A stretch of DNA of 64,000 nt from Pseudomonas sp. Root71 (GCF_001429045.1 NZ_LMHY01000025.1:192040-256039); one strand, 5' to 3'; shown: positions 43,314 to 52,776, numbered from the stretch's first letter. Numbers and translations: made by a program. Notes: generated by a model from the letters alone, not told the origin.

Positions 43314-44408
43314 TCAATCGTCGCTGACGCTGATATTCGGCATCGCCGGCGTCAAAGCCTCCTGCAACACGATCCGCGCCCCCACATGGCGGGCCAGTTC
43401 CTGGTAAACCATCGCAATCTGGCTGTCAGGCTCGGCGATCACCGTTGGCTTGCCGCTATCGGCCTGCTCGCGGATGACCATCGACAGCGGCAGCGAAGCC
43501 AGCAACTCGACGCCATACTGGTTGGCCAGTTTCACACCTCCGCCCTCACCGAACAGATGCTCGGCATGTCCGCAGTTGGAGCAGATGTGCACGGCCATGT
43601 TCTCCACCACGCCCAGCACCGGAATGTTGACCTTGCGGAACATTTCCACACCCTTGCGCGCGTCCAGCAATGCCAGGTCCTGCGGGGTGGTCACGATGAC
43701 CGCGCCGGCCACCGGCACTTTCTGCGCCAGGGTCAGCTGGATGTCACCGGTGCCAGGCGGCATGTCGATGACCAGGTAATCCAGGTCCCCCCACGCGGTC
43801 TGGGTCACCAGTTGCAGCAAGGCGCCGGAGACCATCGGCCCGCGCCAGACCATCGGCGTGTTGTCATCGGTGAGGAAGGCCATGGACATCACTTCGACGC
43901 CATGGGACTTGAGCGGCACGAACCACTTCTGGTCCTTCACTTCAGGGCGGGTGCGCTCGGGGATGCCGAACATGATGCCCTGGCTCGGGCCGTAGATGTC
44001 TGCATCGAGAATCCCGACCTTGGCGCCTTCGCGGGCCAGGGCCAGGGCCAGGTTGGCCGCCGTGGTGGATTTACCCACGCCGCCCTTGCCGGACGCCACG
44101 GCCACCACGTTTTTTACGTTCGCCAGGCCCGGAATCTGCGCCTGAGCCTTGTGCGCAGCGATCACACTGGTGATTTCAACCTTGGCACTGGCCACGCCAT
44201 CCAGACCCTGAATGGCCATTTCCAGCATCTGCGCCCAGCCACTCTTGAACAGCCCGGCGGCATAACCCAGTTCAAGCTGAACGCTGACGCGCTCGCCCTG
44301 GATCTCGATGTTGCGCACGCACCCGGCGCTGACCGGGTCCTGGTTCAGGTAAGGGTCGGTGTATTGGCGAAGGACGGCTTCCACCGCTGCGCGATTGACG
44401 GCGCTCAT
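43314..44408 (-). CDS. apbC: Iron-sulfur cluster carrier ATPase ApbC/Mrp
   Basis: Cytoplasmic P-loop ATPase of 364 residues that carries Fe-S clusters. An N-terminal MIP18-like domain (about 1-90; DPVSAGCVRNIEI) is followed by the deviant Walker A VASGKGGVGKSTTAANLALA, switch DADIYGPSQG, and the cluster-binding CxxC in CSNCGHAEHLFG. The ATG at 44408 has GGAG upstream; a TTG two codons earlier is unlikely. It is divergent from metG, the arrangement seen in many gamma-proteobacteria. Confidence 0.95.
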   Translation of the reverse strand: MSAVNRAAVEAVLRQYTDPYLNQDPVSAGCVRNIEIQGERVSVQLELGYAAGLFKSGWAQMLEMAIQGLDGVASAKVEITSVIAAHKAQAQIPGLANVKNVVAVASGKGGVGKSTTAANLALALAREGAKVGILDADIYGPSQGIMFGIPERTRPEVKDQKWFVPLKSHGVEVMSMAFLTDDNTPMVWRGPMVSGALLQLVTQTAWGDLDYLVIDMPPGTGDIQLTLAQKVPVAGAVIVTTPQDLALLDARKGVEMFRKVNIPVLGVVENMAVHICSNCGHAEHLFGEGGGVKLANQYGVELLASLPLSMVIREQADSGKPTVIAEPDSQIAMVYQELARHVGARIVLQEALTPAMPNISVSDD

Positions 44409-44583
44409 GGGCAACTCCGAAAACAGGACTGGAAAGATGATGGGTATCGTACCTGTTCTAAGCGTTCGGCGGGATGTTGAACCTTCACCTGTTACTCATC
44501 CAATGAAACAGGCTCACAGGGTGAAAAATATGCGCCGGCGCTTTATAGTGGCCGACCTCCGTTTCATCAAGTAGCCGAGCCCC

Positions 44584-46635
44584 ATGTCCGAGCCACGCAA
44601 GATCCTCGTCACCAGCGCCCTGCCCTATGCCAATGGTTCGATCCACCTTGGCCATATGCTGGAATACATCCAGACCGATATGTGGGTGCGCTTCCAGAAG
44701 CACCGCGGCAATCAATGCATTTATGTCTGTGCTGACGACGCCCACGGATCGGCGATCATGCTGCGCGCGGAAAAGGAAGGCATCACCCCGGAACAGCTGA
44801 TCGCCAACGTCCAGGCTGAACACAGCGCCGACTTTGCCGATTTCCTGGTGGACTTCGACAACTTCCACTCCACTCACGCCGAAGAAAACCGTGAGCTGTC
44901 GAGCCAGATCTACCTGAAGCTGCGTGACGCCGGGCATATCGCCACGCGTTCGATCACCCAGTACTTCGACCCGGAAAAGAAAATGTTCCTGGCCGACCGC
45001 TTCATCAAGGGCACCTGCCCGAAATGCGGCACCGAAGACCAGTACGGCGACAACTGCGAAAAATGCGGCGCGACCTACGCACCCACCGACCTGAAGGATC
45101 CGAAGTCGGCGATCTCCGGCGCCACCCCGGTGCTCAAGGATTCCCAGCACTTCTTCTTCAAGCTGCCAGACTTCCAGCAAATGCTGCAAACCTGGACCCG
45201 CAGCGGCACCCTGCAGGATGCCGTGGCCAACAAGATCGCCGAATGGCTGGATGCCGGCCTGCAACAGTGGGACATCTCCCGCGATGCGCCGTACTTCGGT
45301 TTTGAAATCCCCGACGAGCCGGGCAAATACTTCTACGTGTGGCTGGATGCGCCGATCGGTTACATGGCCAGCTTCAAGAACCTGTGCAACCGCACGCCGG
45401 AGCTGGACTTCGACGCGTTCTGGGGCAAGGACTCCACCGCCGAGCTGTACCACTTCATCGGCAAGGACATCGTCAACTTCCACGCCCTGTTCTGGCCAGC
45501 CATGCTCGAAGGCGCGGGCTACCGCAAGCCAACCGGGATCAACGTGCACGGCTACCTGACCGTCAACGGCCAGAAGATGTCCAAGTCCCGCGGCACTTTC
45601 ATCAAGGCCCGGACCTACCTGGACCACCTGTCGCCGGAATATCTGCGCTATTACTATGCGGCCAAGCTGGGCCGTGGCGTCGACGACCTGGACCTGAACC
45701 TCGAAGACTTCGTGCAGAAGGTCAACTCCGACCTCGTGGGCAAGGTCGTCAACATCGCCAGCCGTTGTGCCGGCTTCATCAACAAGGGCAATGCCGGCGT
45801 GATGGTCGACACCAACGCCGCGCCCGAGCTGACCGAAGCCTTCCTGGCCGCCGCGCCAGGCATCGCCGACGCCTATGAAGCCCGCGACTTCGCCCGCGCC
45901 ATGCGCGAGATCATGGGCCTGGCCGACCGCGCCAACGCCTGGATCGCCGACAAGGCGCCGTGGTCGCTGAACAAACAGGAAGGCAAACAGGATGAAGTCC
46001 AGGCCATCTGCGCCACCGGCGTCAACCTGTTCCGTCAACTGGTGATATTCCTCAAGCCAGTGCTGCCGCTGCTGGCCGCTGATGCCGAGGCGTTCCTCAA
46101 CGTCGCGCCGCTGACCTGGAACGACCACGCGACCTTGCTCGGCAATCACCAGCTGAACGAGTTCAAGCCGTTGATGACCCGTATCGACCCGGTCAAGGTG
46201 CAAGCCATGACCGACGCCTCGAAAGAAGACCTGACTGCCAGCCAGACCGACACCGGCGAAGCCGCGCCTGCCGGCAACGGCGAGTTGGCCAAGGATCCGC
46301 TGTCGCCGGAAATCGAATTCGACACCTTTGCCGCCGTCGACCTGCGTGTCGCTCTGATCGTCAAGGCCGAACACGTGGAAGGTGCAGACAAGCTGCTGCG
46401 CCTGACCCTGGACATCGGTGACGAGCAACGCAACGTGTTCTCCGGGATCAAGAGTGCTTATCCGGACCCGTCCAAGCTCGATGGTCGACTGACCATGATG
46501 ATTGCCAACCTCAAGCCACGGAAAATGAAGTTCGGTATCTCCGAAGGCATGGTGATGGCGGCCGGCCCTGGCGGTGAAGAGATCTACCTGCTCAGCCCTG
46601 ACAGCGGCGCCAAGCCGGGCCAGCGCATCAAGTAA
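44584..46635 (+). CDS. metG: Methionyl-tRNA synthetase
   Basis: Class I aminoacyl-tRNA synthetase of 683 residues that charges tRNA-Met. The HIGH motif is in NGSIHLGHMLEYIQTDMW and KMSKS in GQKMSKSRGTF. Four Cys of the zinc-knuckle insert are seen in CPKCGTEDQYGDNCEKCGA. The C-terminal tRNA-binding (EMAP-like) domain spans about residues 580-683 (FAAVDLRVALIVKAEHV...). A terminator follows at 46652. Complete and of normal length. Confidence 0.98.
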   Translation: MSEPRKILVTSALPYANGSIHLGHMLEYIQTDMWVRFQKHRGNQCIYVCADDAHGSAIMLRAEKEGITPEQLIANVQAEHSADFADFLVDFDNFHSTHAEENRELSSQIYLKLRDAGHIATRSITQYFDPEKKMFLADRFIKGTCPKCGTEDQYGDNCEKCGATYAPTDLKDPKSAISGATPVLKDSQHFFFKLPDFQQMLQTWTRSGTLQDAVANKIAEWLDAGLQQWDISRDAPYFGFEIPDEPGKYFYVWLDAPIGYMASFKNLCNRTPELDFDAFWGKDSTAELYHFIGKDIVNFHALFWPAMLEGAGYRKPTGINVHGYLTVNGQKMSKSRGTFIKARTYLDHLSPEYLRYYYAAKLGRGVDDLDLNLEDFVQKVNSDLVGKVVNIASRCAGFINKGNAGVMVDTNAAPELTEAFLAAAPGIADAYEARDFARAMREIMGLADRANAWIADKAPWSLNKQEGKQDEVQAICATGVNLFRQLVIFLKPVLPLLAADAEAFLNVAPLTWNDHATLLGNHQLNEFKPLMTRIDPVKVQAMTDASKEDLTASQTDTGEAAPAGNGELAKDPLSPEIEFDTFAAVDLRVALIVKAEHVEGADKLLRLTLDIGDEQRNVFSGIKSAYPDPSKLDGRLTMMIANLKPRKMKFGISEGMVMAAGPGGEEIYLLSPDSGAKPGQRIK

Positions 46636-46651
46636 GGTCTGCGGCAAATCG

Positions 46652-46687
46652 ATCCCACAGTCGTGCCTGGCGCGGCTGTGGGATTTT
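46652..46687 (+). terminator. Terminator of metG
   Basis: ATCCCACAG, 15 bases, CTGTGGGAT followed by TTT. It starts 17 bases beyond the metG stop. The arms resemble half-units of the second repeat family (CTGTGGGA). Confidence 0.75.
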
Positions 46688-46728
46688 CATGTCTGGCCCA
46701 TACTGTCTCTCAGGTCTGGCTTCATCTT

Positions 46729-46806
46729 GTAGGAGCTGCCGCAGGCTGCGATCTTGGCTTCTTTAAGAGCAAAGTCAAAAGATCGCAGCCTGCGGCAGCT
46801 CCTACA
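46729..46806. repeat. REP-like inverted pair upstream of rnfA
   Basis: TGTAGGAGCTGCCGCAGGCT and AGCCTGCGGCAGCTCCTACA enclose an AT-richer centre. It ends 30 bases before the rnfA ATG, so the rnf promoter must lie within or before it. Confidence 0.93.
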
Positions 46807-46835
46807 GAGTTATCCAGCATCGGATATGGACGATC

Positions 46836-47405
46836 ATGACCGAAATCCTGCTTACGCTTATCAGCGCCGCCCTGATCAACAACATCGTGTTGCACTGGCC
46901 GTTGGCCGTCGATCCGCTGCTGGCCGGCCAGCGCCGTCAGGTCCATGCCCTGGGCATTGCGACGACCTGCCTGATGCTGGTCGTGGGCATGCTCGGCTAT
47001 GCGTTCTTTCAATGGCTGCTGGTGCCACTGCAATTGACGTCGCTGCGTCTGTTTGTGTTTCTGCCATTGAGCGTGCTGCTGATCAGCCCGTTGCTGAAGT
47101 TGTTGGCCCGGGTGTTTTCGACATTGCCGTTCGAAGGCCTCTGGCCGTTACTGCTGGGCAATGCCGGCGTGCTCGGCGTGGCCTTGCTCAACGCTCAGCA
47201 AGACAAGGGTTTCTTTCACGCCACAGCCTTGAGCCTCGGTGCAGGGCTGGGCTTCTGGCTGGTGTTGAGCCTGTTCACTGATTTGCGTGAACGCACGGCC
47301 GACAACGATGTTCCCCTGCCCTTTCGCGGCTTGCCGATCGACCTGATCGGTGCCGGCCTGATCGCAGTGGCTTTTCTCGGATTCAGTGGACTGATCAAAA
47401 CATGA
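46836..47405 (+). CDS. rnfA: Electron transport complex subunit RnfA (RsxA)
   Basis: Integral membrane subunit of 189 residues with six hydrophobic segments. It starts MTEILLTLISAALINNIVLH, with the family NN motif in the first helix. Part of the Rnf/Rsx complex, which moves electrons between NADH and ferredoxin across the membrane and in E. coli resets SoxR. Its stop overlaps the rnfB start (ATGA). Confidence 0.93.
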   Translation: MTEILLTLISAALINNIVLHWPLAVDPLLAGQRRQVHALGIATTCLMLVVGMLGYAFFQWLLVPLQLTSLRLFVFLPLSVLLISPLLKLLARVFSTLPFEGLWPLLLGNAGVLGVALLNAQQDKGFFHATALSLGAGLGFWLVLSLFTDLRERTADNDVPLPFRGLPIDLIGAGLIAVAFLGFSGLIKT

Positions 47406-48415
47406 GTCTGATTCAAATCATCGACGCTCTCTTGCCGCAAACCCAATGCGGCAAGTGCGGCCACCCCGGGTGCAAACCGTACGCCGAAGGCATCGCCAAT
47501 GGCGAGCCGATCAACAAGTGTCCGCCAGGCGGCAACGAAACCATCGCGGCCCTGGCCGATTTGCTGAAGGTGCCGGTGCTGGAGCTGGATGTCAGCCGTG
47601 GCTCGGCCCCGGCGCAGATCGCCTATATCCGCGAGGCCGAGTGCATTGGTTGCACCAAGTGCATCCAGGCCTGCCCGGTCGATGCCATCGTCGGCGCGGC
47701 CAAACTGATGCACACGGTGATCATCGATGAGTGCACCGGTTGTGACCTCTGCGTGGCACCGTGCCCGGTGGACTGCATCGAAATGCGCCCGTTGCTGCCG
47801 AACACGGTACTGCCCGTTGTCGGGGGCCTGGCCCTCACACCACAGGCGCGGCAGGCCCGCACTATCAAGCGCGACCACGCACGGCGCCGCTTCGAACAAC
47901 GCAATGCTCGCCTGCTGCGTGAGGAACAACAGAAAGTCGCCGAGCGCCAGGCAAGGCAGCGAGCCGCGCAACCTGCCGAGACGACAGCCGACCCGGTGCA
48001 GGCGGCCCTCGAACGCGTCCGCGCACAGAAAACCGCCAATGCCGATGGCGAACTGAAAAAGGCCAGGATCGATGTTGCGATGAGTCGGGCGCAGTTGCAC
48101 AAATCGCTGAAGGCCTTTGGGCACCCGCCAACCTTCGAACAGCAATCGCAGTTGATTGCCCTGCAACAGCAGTTCGAAGCCGCCGAGAAAAACCTCGCGC
48201 ACCTGGAAAGTGTCGCCCCATCGGCCCCTGCACCGACGGTCGCAGCTGTGTCGTCAAATGATGCCGATCTGAAACGGGCCAAGATCCAGTTGGCCATGCG
48301 CCGCGCCGAACTCAAGAAGGCTCAGGCCAACGAGGCACCGGCGGAGCAAATCGAAGCCCTGGAGCGCGCACTCGGTGAAGCCGAACGCCTGGTAGACGCC
48401 CATGCCAGCCCTTGA
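47402..48415 (+). CDS. rnfB: Electron transport complex subunit RnfB with long repeat-bearing C-terminal extension
   Basis: Fe-S subunit of 337 residues; usual RnfB proteins of gamma-proteobacteria have about 190. The N-terminus carries TQCGKCGHPGCKPYAEGIA, then two ferredoxin motifs CIGCTKCIQACPVDAI and CTGCDLCVAPCPVDCIEM. Residues from about 150 on form an Arg/Ala/Gln-rich helical tail with two similar repeats, LKKARIDVAMSRAQLHK (218-234) and LKRAKIQLAMRRAELKK (290-306). Tails of this style are normally found on RnfC. The usual hydrophobic N-terminal anchor is not evident. rnfD follows directly with an overlap; there is no rnfC. Confidence 0.92.
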   Translation: MSLIQIIDALLPQTQCGKCGHPGCKPYAEGIANGEPINKCPPGGNETIAALADLLKVPVLELDVSRGSAPAQIAYIREAECIGCTKCIQACPVDAIVGAAKLMHTVIIDECTGCDLCVAPCPVDCIEMRPLLPNTVLPVVGGLALTPQARQARTIKRDHARRRFEQRNARLLREEQQKVAERQARQRAAQPAETTADPVQAALERVRAQKTANADGELKKARIDVAMSRAQLHKSLKAFGHPPTFEQQSQLIALQQQFEAAEKNLAHLESVAPSAPAPTVAAVSSNDADLKRAKIQLAMRRAELKKAQANEAPAEQIEALERALGEAERLVDAHASP

Positions 48416-49388
48416 CGTGGTGGATGATCGCCTGCAACAGGCGATGAAACTGGTGCTGTTGGCCACGCTGCCGGGAATGCTGGCGGCGTTCTGGCTGTAT
48501 GGCTGGGGCATGTTGATCAATCTGGTTCTGGCGGCCACTGCCGCGTTGGCCGTCGAGGCCGCTGTCATGCATTTGCGCCAGCGACCGCCGGGGCCAACCT
48601 TGAGTGACGGTAGCGCGCTGGTCAGTGCCGCACTGCTGGCTCTGGCGCTGCCACCTTACTGCCCATGGTGGCTGACCCTCAGTGCAGCCGCTTTTGCGAT
48701 GGTATTCGGCAAGCACTTGTATGGCGGCGTCGGCTTGAATCCCTTCAACCCGGCGATGCTCGGTTTGGCGCTGGTTCTGGTGACCTTTCCCTACCCAATG
48801 ACCCTTTGGCCATCGCCCCATGGCATGGATCTACCGAGCGGCTTGCAGCACGTGTTCGGCATCGGCCAAATGCCGGATGCGTGGGTGCAGGCCACCGCAC
48901 TGGACAGTCTGCGGATCAACAAAAGCCTGACCATTGATGAACTGTTTGCCGGCAACCCGGCATTCGGCCACTTTGGCGGCCGGGGGGTGGAATGGGTGAA
49001 CCTGGCCTTTGTGGCGGGTGGAATGTTTCTCCTGCAACGAAAGGTGATCAGTTGGCATGCACCGGTTGGCATGCTGGCCAGCCTGTTCATCATCAGCCTG
49101 CTGTGCTGGAACGGTTCGGGCTCCGACTCCCATGGCTCGCCATTGTTTCACCTGCTGAGTGGCGCGACCATGCTGGGGGCGTTCTTTATCATCACCGAAC
49201 CGGTGTCCGGCCCCAGAAGCCCTGGCGCGAAATTGCTGTTCGGCGTCGGCGTCGGGCTCCTGACTTATCTGATTCGTACCTGGGGTGGTTATCCGGACGG
49301 CATCGCCTTCGCGGTGCTGTTGATGAACCTGTGCGTGCCGGCGCTGGAGCGGTTCGTAGCAGCCAGGCAACAGCCGGAGGCGCCATGA
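48402..49388 (+). CDS. rnfD: Electron transport complex subunit RnfD
   Basis: Membrane subunit of 328 residues with about eight to nine hydrophobic segments. It binds FMN covalently through the Thr of LLSGATMLGAFFII, which is intact. NPFNPAMLGLAL is another family motif. The first ATG (48402) overlaps the end of rnfB by 14 bases; a GTG just after that stop (48417) is possible. Its stop overlaps rnfG. Confidence 0.92.
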   Translation: MPALDVVDDRLQQAMKLVLLATLPGMLAAFWLYGWGMLINLVLAATAALAVEAAVMHLRQRPPGPTLSDGSALVSAALLALALPPYCPWWLTLSAAAFAMVFGKHLYGGVGLNPFNPAMLGLALVLVTFPYPMTLWPSPHGMDLPSGLQHVFGIGQMPDAWVQATALDSLRINKSLTIDELFAGNPAFGHFGGRGVEWVNLAFVAGGMFLLQRKVISWHAPVGMLASLFIISLLCWNGSGSDSHGSPLFHLLSGATMLGAFFIITEPVSGPRSPGAKLLFGVGVGLLTYLIRTWGGYPDGIAFAVLLMNLCVPALERFVAARQQPEAP

Positions 49389-49996
49389 ACCGGACATCAA
49401 GCATCGCACTTGTGGTGCTTTTGGCCGCATTGGGCCTCGGCATGACCTACTTCGTGCAACTCGGCAGCGCGCCGCGCATTGCAGCCGAACAGCGCCTGAT
49501 CGACAGCGGTCATCTGCTGGACCTGATCGCGCCGGACAGCTACGACAATCAACCACTCGAACACCCCATAACGATTGAAGCAACCCCACTGACCAACAGC
49601 ACCTTGCTCGGTGGTTATCTGGCGACCCGGGGCGATCAACCCGTCGCGGTGTTGCTGCGCAGTCAAACCCTTGGCTACGCCGGTGCCATCGACCTGTTGA
49701 TCGCTGTCGACGCCAACGGCAGGTTGCTGGGCGTCAAAACCCTCAAACAGTTGGAAACACCAGGGCTGGGGGCAAAGATCGCCGACTGGCCCAATGCCTG
49801 GCTCCGGGTTTTTTCCGGCAAGTCTCGAACAGAACCCGGTGACAGCGGCTGGGCGCTGAAAAAGGATCAAGGGCAGTTCGATCAGATCGCAGGCGCGACC
49901 ATCACCTCAAGAGCGGTGATCAATGCCATCCACGATGCCTTGCGCTACTTCGATGAACACCGGCAACAACTGCTCGGAATCCCTGCCCATGGATAG
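49385..49996 (+). CDS. rnfG: Electron transport complex subunit RnfG
   Basis: Periplasmic flavoprotein of 203 residues with one N-terminal membrane helix (SIALVVLLAALGLGMTYFVQ). The covalent FMN motif is QIAGATITSRAVINAI, with the attaching Thr kept and Ala in place of the frequent Ser. ETPGLGAKI is the other family mark. The start ATG overlaps the rnfD stop (ATGA). Confidence 0.92.
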   Translation: MNRTSSIALVVLLAALGLGMTYFVQLGSAPRIAAEQRLIDSGHLLDLIAPDSYDNQPLEHPITIEATPLTNSTLLGGYLATRGDQPVAVLLRSQTLGYAGAIDLLIAVDANGRLLGVKTLKQLETPGLGAKIADWPNAWLRVFSGKSRTEPGDSGWALKKDQGQFDQIAGATITSRAVINAIHDALRYFDEHRQQLLGIPAHG

Positions 49997-50573
49997 CTCC
50001 TCGACTCTGCGTAACGCCTTGATGCTGACACCGCTGATCGGCGCCACCCACTCGCTGATGGCCGCACTTGGCCTATGCCTGATGTTCATGGTGGTGACCG
50101 AGTTGTTCAGCCTGGCCATGGGCGTCCTGCGATCCCGACTGGTCCCGGCGACCTGCTTGCTGGCCAGCATCCTGTTGGCGGCCACGCTCACCAGTTGCGC
50201 GGAACTCATGGCACAAGTCTGGTCGCTTCAATGGCAGCAGCATCTGGGGTTTTACGGCGCCCTGATCGCCTTGCAATGCGTCGTACTGGAACACACCGGG
50301 TTCTTTCAGAACGGTTGGCGCCAACGCCGGCGACTCAATGCCCTGTTTGCCACGTTGATGATCGCGTTGGGCCTGCTGCGCGAACTCATCGGCAACGGAG
50401 CACTTGGAAACCCTCTATCGTGGCTGTCCGGCGCAACACAAACTGACTGGCAAGGCTGGGTACTGATGGCTGACGATGGCCTGCGCCTGGCCACCCTGGT
50501 CCCTGGCGGGTTCATCCTGCTCGGGCTGCTGATCGCCGCCTGGCAGGCCTGGCGCCCCACGCCCACACACTGA
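49989..50573 (+). CDS. rnfE: Electron transport complex subunit RnfE
   Basis: Membrane subunit of 194 residues, six hydrophobic segments, paralogous to RnfA. It starts MDSSSTLRNALMLTPLIGAT at 49989, overlapping the end of rnfG by 8 bases. ALIALQCVVLEHTG holds a conserved region that includes the Cys of the membrane Fe-S site. Last rnf gene; nth follows 25 bases later, as in other gamma-proteobacteria. Confidence 0.92.
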   Translation: MDSSSTLRNALMLTPLIGATHSLMAALGLCLMFMVVTELFSLAMGVLRSRLVPATCLLASILLAATLTSCAELMAQVWSLQWQQHLGFYGALIALQCVVLEHTGFFQNGWRQRRRLNALFATLMIALGLLRELIGNGALGNPLSWLSGATQTDWQGWVLMADDGLRLATLVPGGFILLGLLIAAWQAWRPTPTH

Positions 50574-50598
50574 TTGCCTTCGAGGAAACGTACTACCC

Positions 50599-51237
50599 AT
50601 GAATGCCGCAAAACGTCTGGAAATCTTCCGCAGACTGCACGAGGACAACCCGGAACCAAAGACCGAGCTGGCCTATTCCTCACCCTTCGAATTGCTGATC
50701 GCCGTGATTCTCTCGGCGCAGTCGACCGATGTGGGCGTCAACAAGGCCACGGCCAGGCTGTTCCCGGTCGCCAATACCCCGGCAGCGATCCATGCCCTGG
50801 GTGTCGAAGGGCTCTCGGAGTACATCAAGACCATCGGGCTGTACAACAGCAAAGCGAAAAACGTGATCGAAACCTGCCGCTTGCTGGTCGAGCGTCACGC
50901 CGGTGAAGTGCCACAAACCCGCGAAGAGCTGGAGGCACTGCCCGGCGTCGGCCGCAAGACCGCCAATGTGGTACTCAATACGGCATTCCGTCAGCTGACC
51001 ATGGCCGTCGACACGCATATTTTCAGGGTCAGCAACCGGACGGGTATTGCTCCCGGCAAGAATGTGGTGGAAGTCGAGAAAAAACTGATGAAATTCGTGC
51101 CCAGGGAGTACCTGCTCGACTCCCATCACTGGCTGATTCTTCACGGCCGCTATGTCTGCCTGGCCCGCAAGCCCCGATGCGGAAGCTGCCGGATCGAGGA
51201 CTTGTGCGAATACAAGCACAAAACCTCCGACGATTGA
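50599..51237 (+). CDS. nth: Endonuclease III (DNA glycosylase/AP lyase)
   Basis: Base-excision repair enzyme of 212 residues that removes oxidised pyrimidines. The helix-hairpin-helix LPGVGRKTANVVLN carries the catalytic Lys, and the Asp is in VDTHIFRVSNR. The 4Fe-4S loop C-x6-C-x2-C-x5-C is seen in CLARKPRCGSCRIEDLC. GAGGAAA precedes the ATG. It closes the rnf operon. Confidence 0.97.
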   Translation: MNAAKRLEIFRRLHEDNPEPKTELAYSSPFELLIAVILSAQSTDVGVNKATARLFPVANTPAAIHALGVEGLSEYIKTIGLYNSKAKNVIETCRLLVERHAGEVPQTREELEALPGVGRKTANVVLNTAFRQLTMAVDTHIFRVSNRTGIAPGKNVVEVEKKLMKFVPREYLLDSHHWLILHGRYVCLARKPRCGSCRIEDLCEYKHKTSDD

Positions 51238-51343
51238 GGCGCTATTAGGTTTATTGAATTGTCGATTGAAAAAATCTTTTTTACCCGCCGGGAGATTGTC
51301 GATATAAGGAGCGCCAAAGGCCTTCTTAGCCTGGAGCAACTAA

Positions 51344-51523
51344 ATGAGTACTGGCAAAGAGCAATTGGACGTAGAAGACGATTTCACCACCGCCGAAACC
51401 GATGACGCCGAGCCGGTGGTTGAAGTGGCGAAAACTAATCTGAGCAAACGCCGCACCATCGACAACCTGCTGGAGGAGCGCCGACTGCAAAAGCAATTGG
51501 CCGATTACGATTTTGATTTATGA
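51344..51523 (+). CDS. Small PA3496-family protein
   Basis: A 59-residue acidic then basic protein: MSTGKEQLDVEDDF at the start, KRRTIDNLLEERRLQKQLAD near the end. It corresponds to PA3496 of P. aeruginosa, a family described as putative envelope-integrity proteins; it sits after nth there too. GGAG lies 8 bases before the ATG. A clean terminator follows. No membrane segment is visible. Confidence 0.85.
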   Translation: MSTGKEQLDVEDDFTTAETDDAEPVVEVAKTNLSKRRTIDNLLEERRLQKQLADYDFDL

Positions 51524-51531
51524 CACCTGAA

Positions 51532-51557
51532 AGCCTCCCGAAACGGAGGCTTTTTTT
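51532..51557 (+). terminator. Terminator after the PA3496-type gene
   Basis: AGCCTCC, six bases, GGAGGCT and seven T, starting 9 bases after the stop. Confidence 0.95.
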
Positions 51558-51604
51558 CTAAGTGCCATACCCCGGTAGGCGCCCCTTGTCGCGCAATTAT
51601 GTCA

Positions 51605-52231
51605 TCACACCAGACCATTGCGTTGTGCCAGTTCGATCAGATCGACCAGAGACCGCGCATTGAGCTTGAGCAACAGGCGGGTCTTGTAAGTACTGACTGT
51701 TTTATTGCTGAGAAACATTCCATCGGCAATCTCTTTATTGGTCTTTCCTCGGGCCAACTGTTGCAGGACCATCATTTCCCGCCCCGACAACCGATCAACC
51801 ATATCGGCCTCACTGGCATTCCCCAAACTGCAACGCACGGTATGCAAGGCTTGATTAGGAAAGTAACTGTAACCTGACAACACGGCCTTTATTGCACTGA
51901 GCAACTCCGTGAGGTCTTGTTGCTTGCAGACGTAACCGGCTGCACCGGACTGCATGCAACGCATCGAAAAATGTCCCGGTGCCTGGGAAGTCAAGATCAG
52001 CACTTTCATCGGCATTGAGGCCGAAGACAAACGCGCGATGACTTCCAATCCGTCCAGCTTCGGAATCCCGATATCCAGAATGACAATGTCCGGCATAAGT
52101 TCACGGGCTAGTTGCAGTGCGTCCACACCATTATCGGTTTCTGCAATAACTTCGTAGCCATGACGCTCCATTAGCATACGTACCGCAAGACGAATGACGG
52201 GGTGATCATCCACGATCAGCACTTTATTCAT
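51605..52231 (-). CDS. LuxR-type (NarL/FixJ) response regulator
   Basis: Response regulator of 208 residues starting MNKVLIVDDHPVIRLAVRML. The receiver phospho-Asp is in IVILDIGIPKLDG and the conserved Lys region in GAAGYVCKQQDLTE. The C-terminal LuxR HTH reads LSGREMMVLQQLARGKTNKEIADGM. It is similar in style to BvgA/EvgA regulators. No histidine kinase is adjacent, so it is an orphan here. Target genes unknown. Confidence 0.92.
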   Translation of the reverse strand: MNKVLIVDDHPVIRLAVRMLMERHGYEVIAETDNGVDALQLARELMPDIVILDIGIPKLDGLEVIARLSSASMPMKVLILTSQAPGHFSMRCMQSGAAGYVCKQQDLTELLSAIKAVLSGYSYFPNQALHTVRCSLGNASEADMVDRLSGREMMVLQQLARGKTNKEIADGMFLSNKTVSTYKTRLLLKLNARSLVDLIELAQRNGLV

Positions 52232-52776
52232 GGGCAAGTCCAATTTTCGCTGTTCGAATTTTTAGAGCCCGCACAATAGCCTAGTCGTTTCACCCATGGC
52301 ATGTCGCCCCTCCCGGCCACCCACACCAAGAGACATACCCTACAAACAACACGGATTTCTCCTACAAAAATCCCTCGAACGGAATGAATTGAAAACTGTA
52401 TCAGCGTCAGTGTGTCGCACTTTCCAGCAGCCACCCCTGTCGATTTACGACCAAAATTTTCCGAGTACCAGCTTGATCGGCCGCGCCCTGAAAAACACTA
52501 GCCTCTACCTCTCCGTCAAAACGTAACTGATATTTACGTATTCAACACTCACACCGGAAATATCACACACCCAGCATCCATTTACTCTTACAGCAAATAA
52601 TATTTTTTGAGCAATCATTAAAACATGCCAAAAACTCAAGAACCCTAAGAGCAATACAACAAACAAATAATAACCCGCCAAAAACCAGCAGACACTAAAA
52701 AACATTACAATAACCACCACATCAAACCAACCTCATAAACCACTCGAGAACAGACAATCCGACATGAGTACAAAAC
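52232..52776. other. AT-rich gene-free stretch
   Basis: No supported gene. Base composition becomes clearly AT-rich from about 52520, unlike the rest of the window. Two short frames here (52296-52526 plus, 52505-52720 minus) lack ribosome sites and recognisable content. The stretch leads into an orphan membrane-protein gene and may have been acquired. Confidence 0.6.

Noticed and set aside
44485..46647. 720-codon minus frame opposite metG
   Set aside because: Antisense shadow of a complete aminoacyl-tRNA synthetase.
48380..48430. A frameshifted or very short rnfC between rnfB and rnfD
   Set aside because: The two genes overlap, so there is no room. The absence of rnfC is real in this operon.
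52505..52720. Hydrophobic 71-codon minus frame in the AT-rich patch
   Set aside because: Runs of A/T give Phe/Leu/Val codons by chance; there is no start context and no family resemblance.
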